NCBI GenBank assembly: GCA_016630955.3
Contig: CM050000.1
Location: 558,001-622,000, forward strand
Length of the DNA: 64,000 bases
Reading direction: 5' to 3'
Origin: Didymella arachidicola
Lineage: Eukaryota; Ascomycota; Dothideomycetes; Pleosporales; Didymellaceae
Shown here: in pieces, positions 53,899-64,000 of the stretch
Layout of the letters: each line of letters opens with the position of its first letter
Numbering within the stretch: position 1 is the stretch's first letter
Made by a program: the position numbers and the translations under genes
The notes under the pieces: model-generated
What the model saw: only the letters and a program-made list of their open reading frames with translations
The model's database searches: none
What the model was told of the DNA's origin: nothing

Positions 53899-55996
53899 AT
53901 GATCATGGCAGCGAACACGGATCCAATCGAAACTTCTCAGTACAACGCAGAGATTAGCCATGAGCCCAAAAGGGAGATGAGCACTTTCGAGGTGGACGAA
54001 GACGAGGCCATCCGCAAGGTCGAGGCTGCCACAACCGTCAATCCCAGTGCTCAACAGGGTATCAAGAATGTCGAGGCTGTCCAATTGACATGGACCAAGA
54101 CTTCGCTTGCATGTGCGTTTGCATGGTAAGTCCGGACGTATTGTTTTGAGCAGAGCCGCTACTGACGGTTCATACAGTATGTGGATGCTGTACCTCACAA
54201 ATGCATTCCAGTCATCCATCACTGGCAACCTCACGCCGTACGTGACTAGCGAATTTGAGGAGCACTCCCTGCTTACCGTCATCAACATCGTGTCGAACTC
54301 TATGGCTGCTGCTGTTTACATACCTACAGCGAAATTGCTCGATCTCTGGGGTCGCGCCGAGGGCTTTTGCGTGATGGTCGGCTTCGCTACTCTTGGCCTC
54401 GTTCTCATGGCCTCCTCAAAGAGCTTGTACACATACTGCGCCGCTCAAGTATTTTACACCATTGGCTTCGGTGGTATGATCTACTGCGTGGACGTCATCA
54501 CCGCAGATGCTTCAAGTCTGAAGCATCGAGGTCTGGCCTTTGCATTCACGTCCTCGCCATACATCATTTCCGCGTTCGCTGGTCCCAAGTCTGCGGAAGG
54601 CTTCTACAACAACGTCAAGAACTGGCGATGGGGTTTCGGCGCCTTCGCAATCATTGTTCCGGTCGTTGCGTCGCCACTCTTTCTCATTTTGAAGATCAAC
54701 TTACGAAAGGCAAAGCGTGAGGGTGTTTTGGCTCGAGAGCCGAGTGGTCGCAACATCTTCCAGAATATCATCTTCTACATTCGCGAATTTGATGGTAGGT
54801 GTGGCTTCTCTTAGCATGGAGATTTGACTAACTCTGCGATAGCACCCGGCTCGTTCCTTCTTGCCAGCGGTCTCGTCATCTTCCTCCTTCCATTTACGCT
54901 TGCCGACTCTGCGTCAAACGGCTGGAGCACTGGATACATAATTGCCATGCTAGTGGTTGGCTTCATTCTCCTGCTTCTTTTTGGGCTTCACGAACGCTTC
55001 ACAGCTCAGGTTCCCTTCCTACCTTACAACCTTCTTCTGAACCGGTCTGTTGTAGGAGCTTGCTTGCTGTCTTTCACCTATCAAATCTCCTACTACGCCT
55101 GGAATAGTTATTTCACCTCGTTTTTGCAGGTCGTAAGCAACCTCACCCTCGCCGAAGCTGGATACGTCTCGTCAACGTTCGACGTCCTTTCGGGATTTCT
55201 TCTGCTGGGCTGCGGGTTCATTATTAGCAAGACTGGTCGCTTCAAATGGTTGTTATTCATCGCAATTCCCTTTTACCTCCTTGGTCAAGGTTTGATGATC
55301 CACTTCCGTCAACCTGACACCAGCGTCGGATATCTCGTCATGTGCCAGATCTTCATCGCCATTGGAGGCAGCATCATGATCCTTTGCGAACAATTGGCTG
55401 TCATGGCGGCTGCAGATCACCAGCATATTGCTTCTGTACTGGCTTTGCTTAACATCTTCGGCTGGCTTGGTGGAGCTGTTGGCAGCACTATTTCCGGGGC
55501 AATTTGGACCAACTCATTCCCGCAGGCTTTATCAAGACTCTTGTCCGAGGCGGATTTAGAGAACCTGGACTCAATTTACGGCGATCTTACGGTACAGCTG
55601 AGTTACGAGAGGGGAACTCCTACGCGTCTGGCCATCGAACAGGCGTACGGTATCGCACAAAAGAGGATGCTCATTGCTGGCATATGCATCATGTGTCTGA
55701 CTTTGTTCTGGATTGTGTTGATCAAGAATTACAACGTTGCTAAGATGCAGCAAACAAAAGGTCGTGTATTCTACGGAGTGCGCCAACGCCGTCTGTCGTG
55801 TCCGTTGAAGCAGCAGAACATGGACAGTAGATCAATATACACCTATTTGCAGTTGACAAATAAGATTACATTGTCTGTGGTGCAGCACCTGTCAACCTTG
55901 GCAGCCCTCGCTGCTTTTAGAACTAAGAGCATGAGTCAACGATGGCTAGCTACACTATGTAGCAAATGTTCCACTGGTGATGTCGTTACATACTGA
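53899..55996 (+). CDS. MFS transporter, siderophore-iron (Sit/Mir) type
   Basis: Plasma-membrane proton symporter, about 14 spans, probably for Fe(III)-siderophore uptake. Exons 53899-54125, 54178-54794 and 54843-55996, with GTAAGT and GTAGGT donors and phases that close. Cytosolic N-terminus of ~65 residues, then YLTNAFQSSITGNLTPYVTSEF and TAKLLDLWGRAEGF, the Sit1-type region after span 2. The frame holds the MFS core to about residue 590 (IKNYNVAKMQQTKGRVF). Close relatives end there. Here the frame runs on for roughly 70 residues (SCPLKQQNMDSRSIYT …) of polar sequence, suggesting loss of the original stop or a missed 3' intron. Transport substrate is inferred from subfamily. Confidence 0.85.
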
Positions 55997-56821
55997 CAGT
56001 AGGTGTGTATGTATATCCCACACAAGCATGATAGTGTCTATCTCCAGTTTATTTGCGTCTCCCCAGCGGACTGGGTCTAATGGCTGAGAATATTTGTGCG
56101 ACAAACTTTCCATGGGGTCCCGTAAGGAAAGTGTCCGCACAGCGATTCCTTGAAACATTCACTTCTCATGACACGCTTGTAAACAGGTTCATTTTGTACT
56201 GGAGAATAGATGCGACAGCCGTTGAAACCCCCACCACCTACTTTGAGTGGCGTACAAAGAGCAACATGAGATTGGTGAGCCACTTGGCTGCATTGATCGA
56301 CTACTAAAGACGAAAGACGGAAGACGCTCGCGATCATGAGTACGTGCTTAGAAGCGAGGAAGCAAAGACCATGTGAGCTAAGCTATGGGGAGTCTCCAAA
56401 TTGGTGCATGACTGTTCTGCTTTAACCGGGAAGTTGAAGTGCTTACTGCTTGCTGAAATCAATGAGGCACTAAATGATGCTGAAAAGGAGCCTTTCCGTG
56501 CTTGATGAGACTGCGGAAAGAACGCGAGTTGTGAGTGTACACTGGAAAAGTACCAGGTCGAAAAACCTTGCTTGAGCGTGCTTGCCCACCGTGTGTCCTC
56601 GTCCCGCGCTGTGTGATCTCTCGCAATCGTCTTGACGGTCAAGACTCTCTGTGAATGTAAAATGATGACAACCTGGTATTGCACAAATAGAAGCGTCTGG
56701 TGTTTTCCGTTAGGAGGTTTCCAATCGTGCGGCGAGCACATACGGTTGCTAACCTGCACCTGTCAGTTGCGCCTGACCGATCGTGTTGCTACAAAAATCG
56801 ATCAGCAGCTACCTGAATAAG
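55997..56821. other. Intergenic, 825 bp
   Basis: No supported gene; overlapping short frames on both strands (for example minus 56334-56759) lack domains. Confidence 0.4.
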
Positions 56822-57559
56822 ATGGAAGTTGCATCCGTAGATTTAGATTTGGCGTACCTCGCATTTTTCGAAGCGACCATAGATGAAAATATGCTCTCAG
56901 AACCGCTCGGAGACCTTGCATCAACCAAGCATGGTAAGCTCTCCTCAGATCCAACTGAGGGTCTTCCTTCGGCACCTACCGAAGCGCTTCCGGCCACCAC
57001 GAACGCTGAAGACGAAATCGGAAAGCACTGGCTAGCTACTATCAACAAGATGCACAAGTTGAGAGATCGTATAATGCAAGAAAGGGCCAAGATCGATGCA
57101 CTCCAAGAGCAATTCCACGCAGGACATTCCCATGACAAAGCTCTGCACGACCGCATCGCAACCAGCGAGGCTTGGTTGAAGAGCATCCTTGATAACTTCA
57201 ACATAGCCATTCAAAACCACAAGGTTGCCCGAGGTATTCATGACAACGATGTCTTGAAGGCCGTCGTAAGCCGCATCGAACAAAGGCAGCAAGCTGTCGA
57301 AGTTGCACTGCAGCAGGGACTTAGTGAGTACGTTGACAACGAACAAGTTGCAATTACAGAAGTCAACGAGCAAGAGACAGTAGAACAAGCGACGGAGGTG
57401 TTACCAGGAGAGATATTGTTTAGGATGGAAGACGCGGACTCGGAGCTCCTTGAGCTCGACCTCCCGTTCCTCAGGACAAGAGAGCCCGTCGGTACTCGTC
57501 GGAATCAGCCGCCAATCGGTATATTTGCGGTCCCAAAACTAATAAAAAGAAAGAGATAG
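56822..57559 (+). CDS. Acidic coiled-coil orphan protein
   Basis: 245 residues, single exon, no family recognised. Residues 75-175 are predicted-looking coiled coil (HWLATINKMHKLRDRIMQE, RIEQRQQAVEVALQQGL) flanked by an acidic Ser/Thr/Pro-rich N-terminus and a C-terminus ending KLIKRKR, a possible nuclear or phosphoinositide signal. ATG 56822 was chosen because the reading frame before it contains stop-like promoter sequence. It sits in an accessory stretch between the MFS and HET genes, so it may be lineage-specific. Reality rests on its length and clean frame. Confidence 0.5.
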   Translation: MEVASVDLDLAYLAFFEATIDENMLSEPLGDLASTKHGKLSSDPTEGLPSAPTEALPATTNAEDEIGKHWLATINKMHKLRDRIMQERAKIDALQEQFHAGHSHDKALHDRIATSEAWLKSILDNFNIAIQNHKVARGIHDNDVLKAVVSRIEQRQQAVEVALQQGLSEYVDNEQVAITEVNEQETVEQATEVLPGEILFRMEDADSELLELDLPFLRTREPVGTRRNQPPIGIFAVPKLIKRKR

Positions 57560-58783
57560 TATGTTTTTCTTTGCAACAGCAACAAAATGGCTTGATTGAT
57601 CAACCTCGTAAACTGCGTCTGGAGGTGGGACCGTATCATCAACAGAGTATTACAAGTCATGATTAGAGAAACACCTGGATATATAAAAGCGTGTACGGTG
57701 CCATGGGGCTCGGCAGCAGCCTTCGGTGAGAACCTGCAAAGAGGGATATATATGTGCTCAGAGTAGGGCGCTAGACAAGCTCTGCGTTCCGTAGACCTGC
57801 AAATGTCAATTTATCATGGAACGTCTGATGTATGACTTACCGCGTCGAAGCTGCGATTGCACCAGCGCTGCTACGGCACCCCTAAGAAGATGGCTTGCTC
57901 CCATATTGATGTTCCAATATTGACAGGTAACGTGAATGAATATCACTGTTGTCTTAATTGCGTTTAACAACGACTTACATAGACGCTGTTATTGAGGCAT
58001 GCGTCAGTTGTAGCCAATGCGGCGAATGAAGATATTGGACGCGTCACTGTCACTCTGAGTACTGGAGAATAACTTTATCGTTTGATTGCTCAATTGGCCC
58101 TCTCGAGAGAGCAGAATCGCGAAGTGATTGTCGATTGGGATTTACACATGAATCAATCTCAACCTCCATTGAGGCCACCCGCCTGCATTTAGTAAAAGAG
58201 TCGCATTATTCGACGCAACGATAAGGCAAGCAGATCGTTCAAAAGCATATGCAGTGCTTCCAATGATGCTAAACCCCCAGCCTTTTGTTCGCCACCTGGG
58301 CAGCTCGCTGCAGGTCAAGTACTCAGCCACCGACATAGCCACATTAGATTACTGTAAAAATCTGGCAGGTAAATTATGGAAAAGCCCATAATTGTGGCTG
58401 AGCGCGTGTCACCTGCAGTGTCATTTCGCAAGGGTGTTGCTCATAAGCCGTCGTGGGAGCAGTGCACATTGTCATATCTGACGGGGAGTTCGAGTGAGCC
58501 CTCACTTTCTGACTTTAATGAGCGACGCCGGTATGATGGCACCTTTCCATACGTAAAGTAAGAAAGAGTGACAGGACGCACCGTGGAGGTGGCCACGCTA
58601 ATCTGTATCAGGCTGTATGACCAAGGCTCCCCGCTTCTTCGTCTCAACACCGCAGCCTTGACCCACAACGTCCGTGGTCATACTCAAGTCATTGGAACTG
58701 TTCGAATCTTTCAACCTTTCCATATCTCCTGCCACAAATACTCGCTATCACAGTTCCTCTCGTTTGTTGGTTCGATCTTCGAG
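57560..58783. other. Intergenic, 1.2 kb, upstream of the HET gene
   Basis: No supported gene. The frame of the HET protein is open from 58568, but only through GTG; that part has no domain. Confidence 0.45.
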
Positions 58784-60811
58784 ATGCTTTGCGACATCTG
58801 CCGCCGGGTGCTTGAGTGCTGGTCAGATCCTAATATTGTTGAGCGGGTGGGACCGCGTCACGATGAGCCATCCGAAGGGACGCAGGAGAAACATGAGATA
58901 GAGAAATACATCTACGGTCATCATCACACAAAGGGTTCGCTCAAAGCCTCGGTCCAATCCGGACGCCTTATCTGTCGGGGCTTTGAGCGTCTGGATGAGG
59001 ACGAACTTTCAATGTTGGTAAAGGACAAGGGATTTTGGTCAGCCTTGACGTTCTCAGTGTTCGACGATGGAATCGAGGTGGGATTCGATCTAGTACTTAC
59101 TTATCCGTGGCAACCCCAACGATTTGAACTCATGAAGGATGTTGACAAGGCGAACTGGAACTTTGAGCTTTCCGGAAATACAGACAGCCCAGAGACATGG
59201 ACTCTCATAGAAGACTGGATGTCTAACTGTACAACGATACATAGACGCTGTTGCTCAACAGCGGAGTCTGGGTTTTCCCCAACCCGGGTCTTGGAACTTG
59301 ATGACACGAACGGGCGGACGACATATAGGCTTGTGGGGAGGAGTGATTGTGCACTGAAAGAGCGCTATAGCGCCCTGTCATATTGTTGGGGATCAGCAAC
59401 AGCTGCATCAAAGATATGCTTGTTGGACTCTACCTTCGAATCCTTGCAGCGAGAGGCCGACGCCAATACGTTACCAAAAACGTTCCGTGGCGCTGTGCGC
59501 GTGACTCTTCGACTAGGTATTAGATACCTATGGATTGATAGCCTCTGCATTTATCAGGACTCCGAGGAAGATTGGCGCCTAGAAAGTTCGAATATGCGAG
59601 ACGTCTATCGCAATTCGCACCTTACCATATCTGCGGTGTCAGGCCCTGACAGTAGCGCTGGCCTTTTCTATCAGCGCAATCCCAAGGAATCAACGACTGA
59701 AGCGGTGTGGCTGAGACTCGACGCTTTGGGTAACAGCAGCAGCTTGTATCGAATGAAAGAGGATCCCAGGTTCTTAACCATCTGGGAAGAGGATGGTATT
59801 ACCACGCACCGAGGCTGGTGTCTCCAAGAGAGGTTGCTGTCGCCAAGAACCATCCATTTCGGGGAAAGGCAGATCTTCTGGGAGTGTCGAGAGCAGTGCG
59901 CGGCGGAAGTCCATCCCATCTCGATATACCAAGCGATAGACTGGCACGGCCCTGACGGCCCTGATCCAGCTCAGAGGCATCCGCTATGGAAACAAATGAT
60001 AGGTAGCATGATATCGGCTTGGTCCGATTCAGGGGAGCGCCGGTTGTTAGACAGCTGGTACGGGGCGATGGAGACTTACTCAGAATGCGTCCTGTCCTTC
60101 GCCTCTGATAAGCTTGTCGCAATGTCTGGCCTTGCCGAGGACATGCACCGGGCGCTCTCCGAGTTAACACCCCAGCCATACACCTATATCCTCGGACTGT
60201 GGCAAGAAGACCTGACGCGAGGACTCTGTTGGCGACAATGTTTGAATATGTCCGCGCGGAGGCCTTCTTCATACCGGTTACCGACCTGGACATGGGCTTG
60301 CATGACCGGAGAAATATGTTTTGAAGGTATATTTCAAGCCCGAATTTTTCCAATTATTGAACAGCGCGATATACTTGTATGGGGTGAAGGACGCGAACTG
60401 TCTCTCAACTTGCTTGGTCCTATTCTCCTCGTTCGAGTAGATGAATTGTCGCGAACTTGGAGCTACTATCTAATTGGACTGGCATCAACTGCGAATCCTG
60501 ATACCAGGCTGAAGTGCGAGTGGCCTTTTGAGGCGGACCTTGACATCAGATTCTACATGGACAGCGACGAGCTAGATTCAGAAGAGGTATTCTTGATGCC
60601 TTTGATCATGAATGAAGACTCCAAATGGTGGGTGAAGAATGAAGGAACCCTTCGTTTCTCCGCTCTCATCGTAAGCCCAGTCGAGGGAGAACCTGACGTT
60701 TTCAGGCGAGTCGGGCTGGCCTCAACCTTCACTGGCTGGAAATTCAGGGAGCGCCACCTCGTTGAGAAGTCCCTTGAGCAGTTCCCGAAAAGAAGGATTA
60801 CACTGGTGTAG
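58784..60811 (+). CDS. HET-domain protein (heterokaryon incompatibility)
   Basis: Fungal self/non-self recognition and cell-death-associated protein, 675 residues, single exon. The start MLCDICRRVLECW is the usual N-terminus of this subfamily and is preferred over upstream GTG. The HET domain lies at about residues 195-345: YSALSYCWGS, then TFRGAVRVTLRLGIRYLWIDSLCIYQDSEEDW and MRDVYRNSHLTISAVSG. Downstream, RGWCLQERLLSPRTIHFG is the second conserved block. The C-terminal ~250 residues have LASDKLVAMSGLAEDMH-like and WTWACMTGEI blocks common in large HET proteins, without WD40 or NACHT. Expression and incompatibility partner are unknown. Confidence 0.92.
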   Translation: MLCDICRRVLECWSDPNIVERVGPRHDEPSEGTQEKHEIEKYIYGHHHTKGSLKASVQSGRLICRGFERLDEDELSMLVKDKGFWSALTFSVFDDGIEVGFDLVLTYPWQPQRFELMKDVDKANWNFELSGNTDSPETWTLIEDWMSNCTTIHRRCCSTAESGFSPTRVLELDDTNGRTTYRLVGRSDCALKERYSALSYCWGSATAASKICLLDSTFESLQREADANTLPKTFRGAVRVTLRLGIRYLWIDSLCIYQDSEEDWRLESSNMRDVYRNSHLTISAVSGPDSSAGLFYQRNPKESTTEAVWLRLDALGNSSSLYRMKEDPRFLTIWEEDGITTHRGWCLQERLLSPRTIHFGERQIFWECREQCAAEVHPISIYQAIDWHGPDGPDPAQRHPLWKQMIGSMISAWSDSGERRLLDSWYGAMETYSECVLSFASDKLVAMSGLAEDMHRALSELTPQPYTYILGLWQEDLTRGLCWRQCLNMSARRPSSYRLPTWTWACMTGEICFEGIFQARIFPIIEQRDILVWGEGRELSLNLLGPILLVRVDELSRTWSYYLIGLASTANPDTRLKCEWPFEADLDIRFYMDSDELDSEEVFLMPLIMNEDSKWWVKNEGTLRFSALIVSPVEGEPDVFRRVGLASTFTGWKFRERHLVEKSLEQFPKRRITLV

Positions 60812-60839
60812 CACAAGATTGATGGTTGATACATTTATA

Positions 60840-61060
60840 AGTTTGCTTACTAATAGGGCTGGGTTAAGGTTAGGTTACTTGCTAACGGGGTAGATTTAGG
60901 GGCTGAGGATCAATTAGTGATAATTATAACCTAACCTAACTTACGCTAGATAACCATAACCCAACCCCGACCCCAAGATTGCGTAGTGTAATCCAACCTC
61001 AACCTAACCTCGACCTAACCTTGACCCAACTTTGACCCAACCTTGACCAACCCTGGGGTA
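60840..61060. repeat. Degenerate telomere-like repeats, inverted about the middle
   Basis: 60857-60890 has GGGTTAAGGTTAGGTTACTTGC. From 60926 the other strand's form appears as TAACCTAACCTAAC, then a tandem series of 10-12-bp units around CCTAACCTCGA, CCTAACCTTGA, CCCAACTTTGA, CCCAACCTTGA to about 61050. The unit resembles TTAGGG but is shifted and imperfect. Likely a slipped satellite or old interstitial telomeric tract. Confidence 0.7.
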
Positions 61061-61489
61061 TACCCTACCCATTCGCCAGTCTAGATGGGGGCTTCCGGGT
61101 GGTGACGCACCTTGCCTCAGAACACATTTTGTGGTATGTCGATGCTTAAGTAGCACTTTCGTGTGCAGCCCTTCCACCGGTCGTAGGCTCCCCACATTGG
61201 GTCGGATTGTCTAGTGCACACAGAGGGTCATCGTCCTCCTGAACCTGGTGTAGCACTAGTAAATCTTGGAATACACAGATGTCGTGGAATTGAGTGTCTT
61301 TCGTCAGCTTAAGGAAATGCCGCCAACTCCTGGTATCTTAGGTCCGTGATATCGTACAACATAATCCAACATTATCCTCACGTCGTCCTTACATTGCCAA
61401 TTTGCAAGCCAACCTCCAGGTATCGTGGCTACAATGGCACATCATCTCTGGGATCCTGCTCTACGCAGACCTGGAAAACTGCAGGCCTC
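61061..61489. other. Intergenic after the repeats
   Basis: 430 bp; nothing supported. It is the 3' region of the minus-strand gene that follows. Confidence 0.45.
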
Positions 61490-62538
61490 TTACTGCTTCT
61501 GCGTCTCCTTTACCTTCTCGTCCATATGCCCCTCTGCAACACGCCCAGCCTCATCATGGATTTTCTCAAGTATATGATCCGGCAGCAAGTCCTTTGCTCT
61601 CTGATCTGGAGTACCAGTTGTAGCCTTCTCCTGCTCAAGCTTCTTCTCTAGTATTTTCTCCTTGGCGTCGATAGCCTTCTCGACCTGCTCGACAGCGCGC
61701 TCGATCTCAACTTCCATGTCTGGGAGGTCGAACTGCTCTGCGATCAGCTTGCCGTTCCAGCGCTGCAACACCATGACGTCTTCGCTCTCGTTGTTTGTTT
61801 GCTGGTGCACAACGCTGGACACTTTGTCGGCGTCCTGTTCGGTTGGTCGCGGGGCTACACGCGAGAGTTGGCGGGTTGGATACATCAGGCCGGCGGTGTA
61901 GGCCTCGTCGAGAGCCCACGAGGAGACTGGAGTGGGCTGTTTGTGCTGGAGGAGGAACTCAAGGTATTTTGACCCAGTGAGTGCTGCAAAAGTCAGCCAG
62001 ATCGCTTTGCATGTGGTGAAATGAGTGTGGACTTACCCTTCCAATGTGACCAGGCGCGGTAGAGTACGTAGAAGAACGGCAGGTTAGGAATGACAGGCAC
62101 CAGCATAAAGGGCGCTGTGAAGGGCATAATGACGACGCTCCAGATCAGCTTGCTGCGGTGCATGCCCTGTCGCTCTTGCGCCAACTTGGTCAGGATCTCA
62201 GTGACTCTCTCCTGCTTGAGGTAGCGCCCTGGGAACAGCAGCTCGTGCTTTGCGGTGCCGTCAACAATCTCCTTCTTCCGCCGGTCGGTCAGGGCGGGCA
62301 GCGTCTTGAGACCCCATTCCTCATAGGGAATGCGCTTCAGCGCCTGGTTGCCGTAGAAGGTGACCTTCTTCTTCCAGTTGCCTACTGCCTTTTCGTCCTT
62401 CTCCCAGGCGGCCCATGTCTCATTGGCCTTGAGCGTGACCTTGTCGAGGATCGAGCGATCCTTGGGAGCCTTCTCGTGCAGTCGCTCGGCGTAGACCAGC
62501 GAGCGACGCGTGGAGATGGGCAGCAGGAACAGGCGCAT
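61490..62538 (-). CDS. Mitochondrial K+/H+ exchange-related protein (Mrs7/KHE family)
   Basis: Inner-membrane protein family linked to mitochondrial potassium/proton exchange and volume control. Exons 62037-62538 and 61490-61983. The 53-nt intron has a GTAAGT donor and joins HWK|ALTGSKYLEF; 331 residues. The start MRLFLLPISTRRSLVYAERL is the family's characteristic N-terminus. A central membrane region (about 130-165: LIWSVVIMPFTAPFMLVPVIPNLPFFYVLYRAW) is followed by an acidic/basic C-terminal coiled coil (VEQVEKAIDAKEKILEKKLEQE). Family assignment by remembered motif; no partner genes nearby. Confidence 0.85.
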
Positions 62539-63230
62539 CGTGGACTGCCTGTTTGGGAAGGAGGTGGGTGAGGTCGCAGGGAAGGCGCGTTAGGTAAGCA
62601 CGCTTTGTGGCGCAGGCGGTGGTGCAGGACTCAGATGAGAGCTTGGTGAGACATGTCTGTCCGCGCCGAGTCGCGTGGCACTTTTTGTTTGCGTGCCTGA
62701 AAGCTGCCGCGGTTCGTGCAGAGGCGAATCGTGAAATTGCCTGCGCAGCTGCAAGGCTGTGCTAGGGCGGCGACTGAGAGCGATTACATCAGAGCGCGTC
62801 GAGCCAGCAGCCTGCCGTTCCCTGCACGACCCAGGCTGTGAGGGCGCCATCCCTGTTTTGAGCAGATCAACGACAAGCAATCTCCTGCGACCAGCCGCAC
62901 GCCCCCCCAACGTTCGAAACGCTCGAAACCGTCTGTCAGAATCGCTGTGGCCCCTCGTGACCTTCTCTGCTGCCCGCTGCGGCACTCTCTTCTCCTGCCT
63001 GCCATGCTGTCGCTGCTGCGCACGCTGACCTAATTGCTGCCGTCACTCGCTGCCCCCGGACACGGCTGCCAAGCAGGCCAGAGCCCGCCAACTGTCGCTG
63101 ACGCGCACCGCAAGCTGCCCGACGTGTTTGCGGACGGACGCTGGGGCTGGAGTGAACGTCTAGTCAGGGACCCGCTTCGTGCGACAGCCACGCCCCTCGA
63201 ACCTGGACGCCCCAGACCTCACCACCAGGA
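62539..63230. other. GC-rich divergent promoter region
   Basis: 692 bp between head-to-head starts. Pyrimidine-rich on the plus strand near 62870-63060. No supported gene. Confidence 0.45.
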
Positions 63231-64000
63231 ATGGCCAGCAAGCCCACGGCCGAGCGCAGAAAGAGCGACCATGGCTCCAATGGCACCAATGGCACCAATG
63301 GCCCCGTACCAAGCAGCGGGCCCCGGGAGTCGCTCTCCCTCCTCAGCCCCAACGACGCCCTCTCCACCACCGCCTCTCGACAGAGCAGCAGCTCCACTAC
63401 ACCCGGCCGCTCCGGAGGGACCACCGCGAATAATTCCCTGCTGCCATCGCCTATCCCGCCGCCAACCGCCTCCTCCCAGTCCTCGCAGCACCGCCCCCAT
63501 TCCAGAGTCAGCGTCGTGTCCGGCATATCGCGCGACGAGCAGAGCGAGAGCGCCGCTGTCCGCAAAAGTCACAGTCACAGCCACAGCATCTCCAGCACGC
63601 CGCGCACACTGGCGTCCTCCAAGGGCACCAGCTCGACTGCTGCGGACAACCGCGAGCGACAGCGTGCTGCCCGCTCGTTACCGCCATGGGTCCAGTCTGC
63701 CGACGAGGACGAAATCGCAGATGTCACATCGCTGCTGCTACCCCGGACCCCCACCTCTATTCGCCCTGCCTCTCACAATTATATGCCCACGCCCAAGTCG
63801 AATGTGCCCGGCCGCAAGTTCGACCATGCCCGCGAAGGCGCACCAGTGACCCTCACCACTCCCTTCAACGAAAACGCCTCAAAGTGGAAACAGTTTGCTG
63901 CAGCCTCCGACTACGAAACACATGACCGTCCCATCTCGACCAGGGGGCAGATCGTCGACGACGAGTGGATGGCCACCAACCTGCCAGATCTGGAGAAGCC
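63231..64000 (+). CDS. Ser/Pro-rich protein, 5' part (runs off the window)
   Basis: Open from ATG 63231 to the window edge, at least 256 codons without stop, so the end and any later introns lie outside. Not recognised. The visible part is a disordered N-terminus: NGTNGTNG repeat (DNA unit ACCAATGGC), Ser/Thr-rich stretches, SHSHSHS, an acidic short region (SADEDEIADV) and a more structured segment near the end (NASKWKQFAAASDYETHDRP … DDEWMATNLPDLEKP). Such long low-complexity leaders often precede a membrane or kinase domain, but I cannot tell which. Start chosen for its context (CAGGAATGGCC). Confidence 0.7.
   Translation, partial: MASKPTAERRKSDHGSNGTNGTNGPVPSSGPRESLSLLSPNDALSTTASRQSSSSTTPGRSGGTTANNSLLPSPIPPPTASSQSSQHRPHSRVSVVSGISRDEQSESAAVRKSHSHSHSISSTPRTLASSKGTSSTAADNRERQRAARSLPPWVQSADEDEIADVTSLLLPRTPTSIRPASHNYMPTPKSNVPGRKFDHAREGAPVTLTTPFNENASKWKQFAAASDYETHDRPISTRGQIVDDEWMATNLPDLEK

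Noticed and set aside
58568..58783. 72-codon N-terminal extension of the HET protein
   Set aside because: Begins at GTG, not ATG, and the MLCDIC start at 58784 matches the usual start of HET proteins.
63164..63584. Minus-strand frames opposite the 3'-most gene
   Set aside because: Antisense of the GC-rich Ser/Pro leader; the plus-strand frame is longer and runs off the window.

Overview
This window comes from a filamentous ascomycete nuclear genome. The evidence is dense genes split by 45-80 nt spliceosomal introns (GTAAGT/GTATGT-type donors, CTAAC/CTGAC-like branch points), fungal-specific families (HET domain, Whi5/Nrm1, Rrn7, siderophore-type MFS), one intronless nuclear tRNA and pogo/Fot1-type DNA transposons. 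A Dothideomycete is my best guess from gene content, but that is inference. Most gene models below were rebuilt by joining exons, so their coordinates are spans that include introns.

Layout. 1-4 kb: end of eIF5A, the RNA polymerase I factor Rrn7, and the ubiquitin-L40 fusion. 4.46-4.68 kb: a 226-bp MITE-like element. 5.3-12.8 kb: an FHA-domain protein (Tos4/Plm2-like), a ribosomal-L1-domain nucleolar protein, palmitoyl-protein thioesterase, and an unknown protein with two CxxC pairs. 13.8 kb: a three-exon small secreted cysteine-rich protein. 15.4-21.5 kb: two multi-pass membrane proteins around mitochondrial adrenodoxin reductase (Arh1). 21.7-25.9 kb: two pogo-like transposons lying back to back on one shared TA, one inactivated and one apparently intact with perfect 44-bp TIRs. 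28.4-33.2 kb: a Whi5/Nrm1-type G1/S repressor, acetyl-CoA hydrolase Ach1 and tRNA-Arg(CCT). 33.9-36.4 kb: a run of very small single-pass membrane proteins, one broken. 37.7-38.1 kb: a Ser/Ala-rich GPI-type surface protein. 41.4-50.3 kb: NAD-isocitrate dehydrogenase catalytic subunit, mitochondrial inner membrane protease subunit 2, a tartrate/D-malate dehydrogenase-like enzyme, a glycolipid-transfer protein (HET-C2 type), a methyltransferase-like protein, pirin, a small signal-peptide membrane protein and a MAPEG protein. 51.8-53.7 kb: a third, distinct, intact pogo-like element. 53.9-60.8 kb: a siderophore-type MFS transporter, a coiled-coil orphan and a HET-domain protein. 60.8-61.1 kb: degenerate telomere-like repeats. 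61.5-64 kb: a mitochondrial K+/H+ exchange-related protein and the 5' part of a Ser-rich protein cut by the window edge.

The genes fall into housekeeping blocks (translation, ribosome biogenesis, mitochondrial metabolism and protein processing) interrupted by accessory stretches (transposons, small secreted and membrane proteins, HET gene). The least explained parts are the small-membrane-protein array at 33.9-36.4 kb and the cysteine-rich secreted protein at 13.8 kb.
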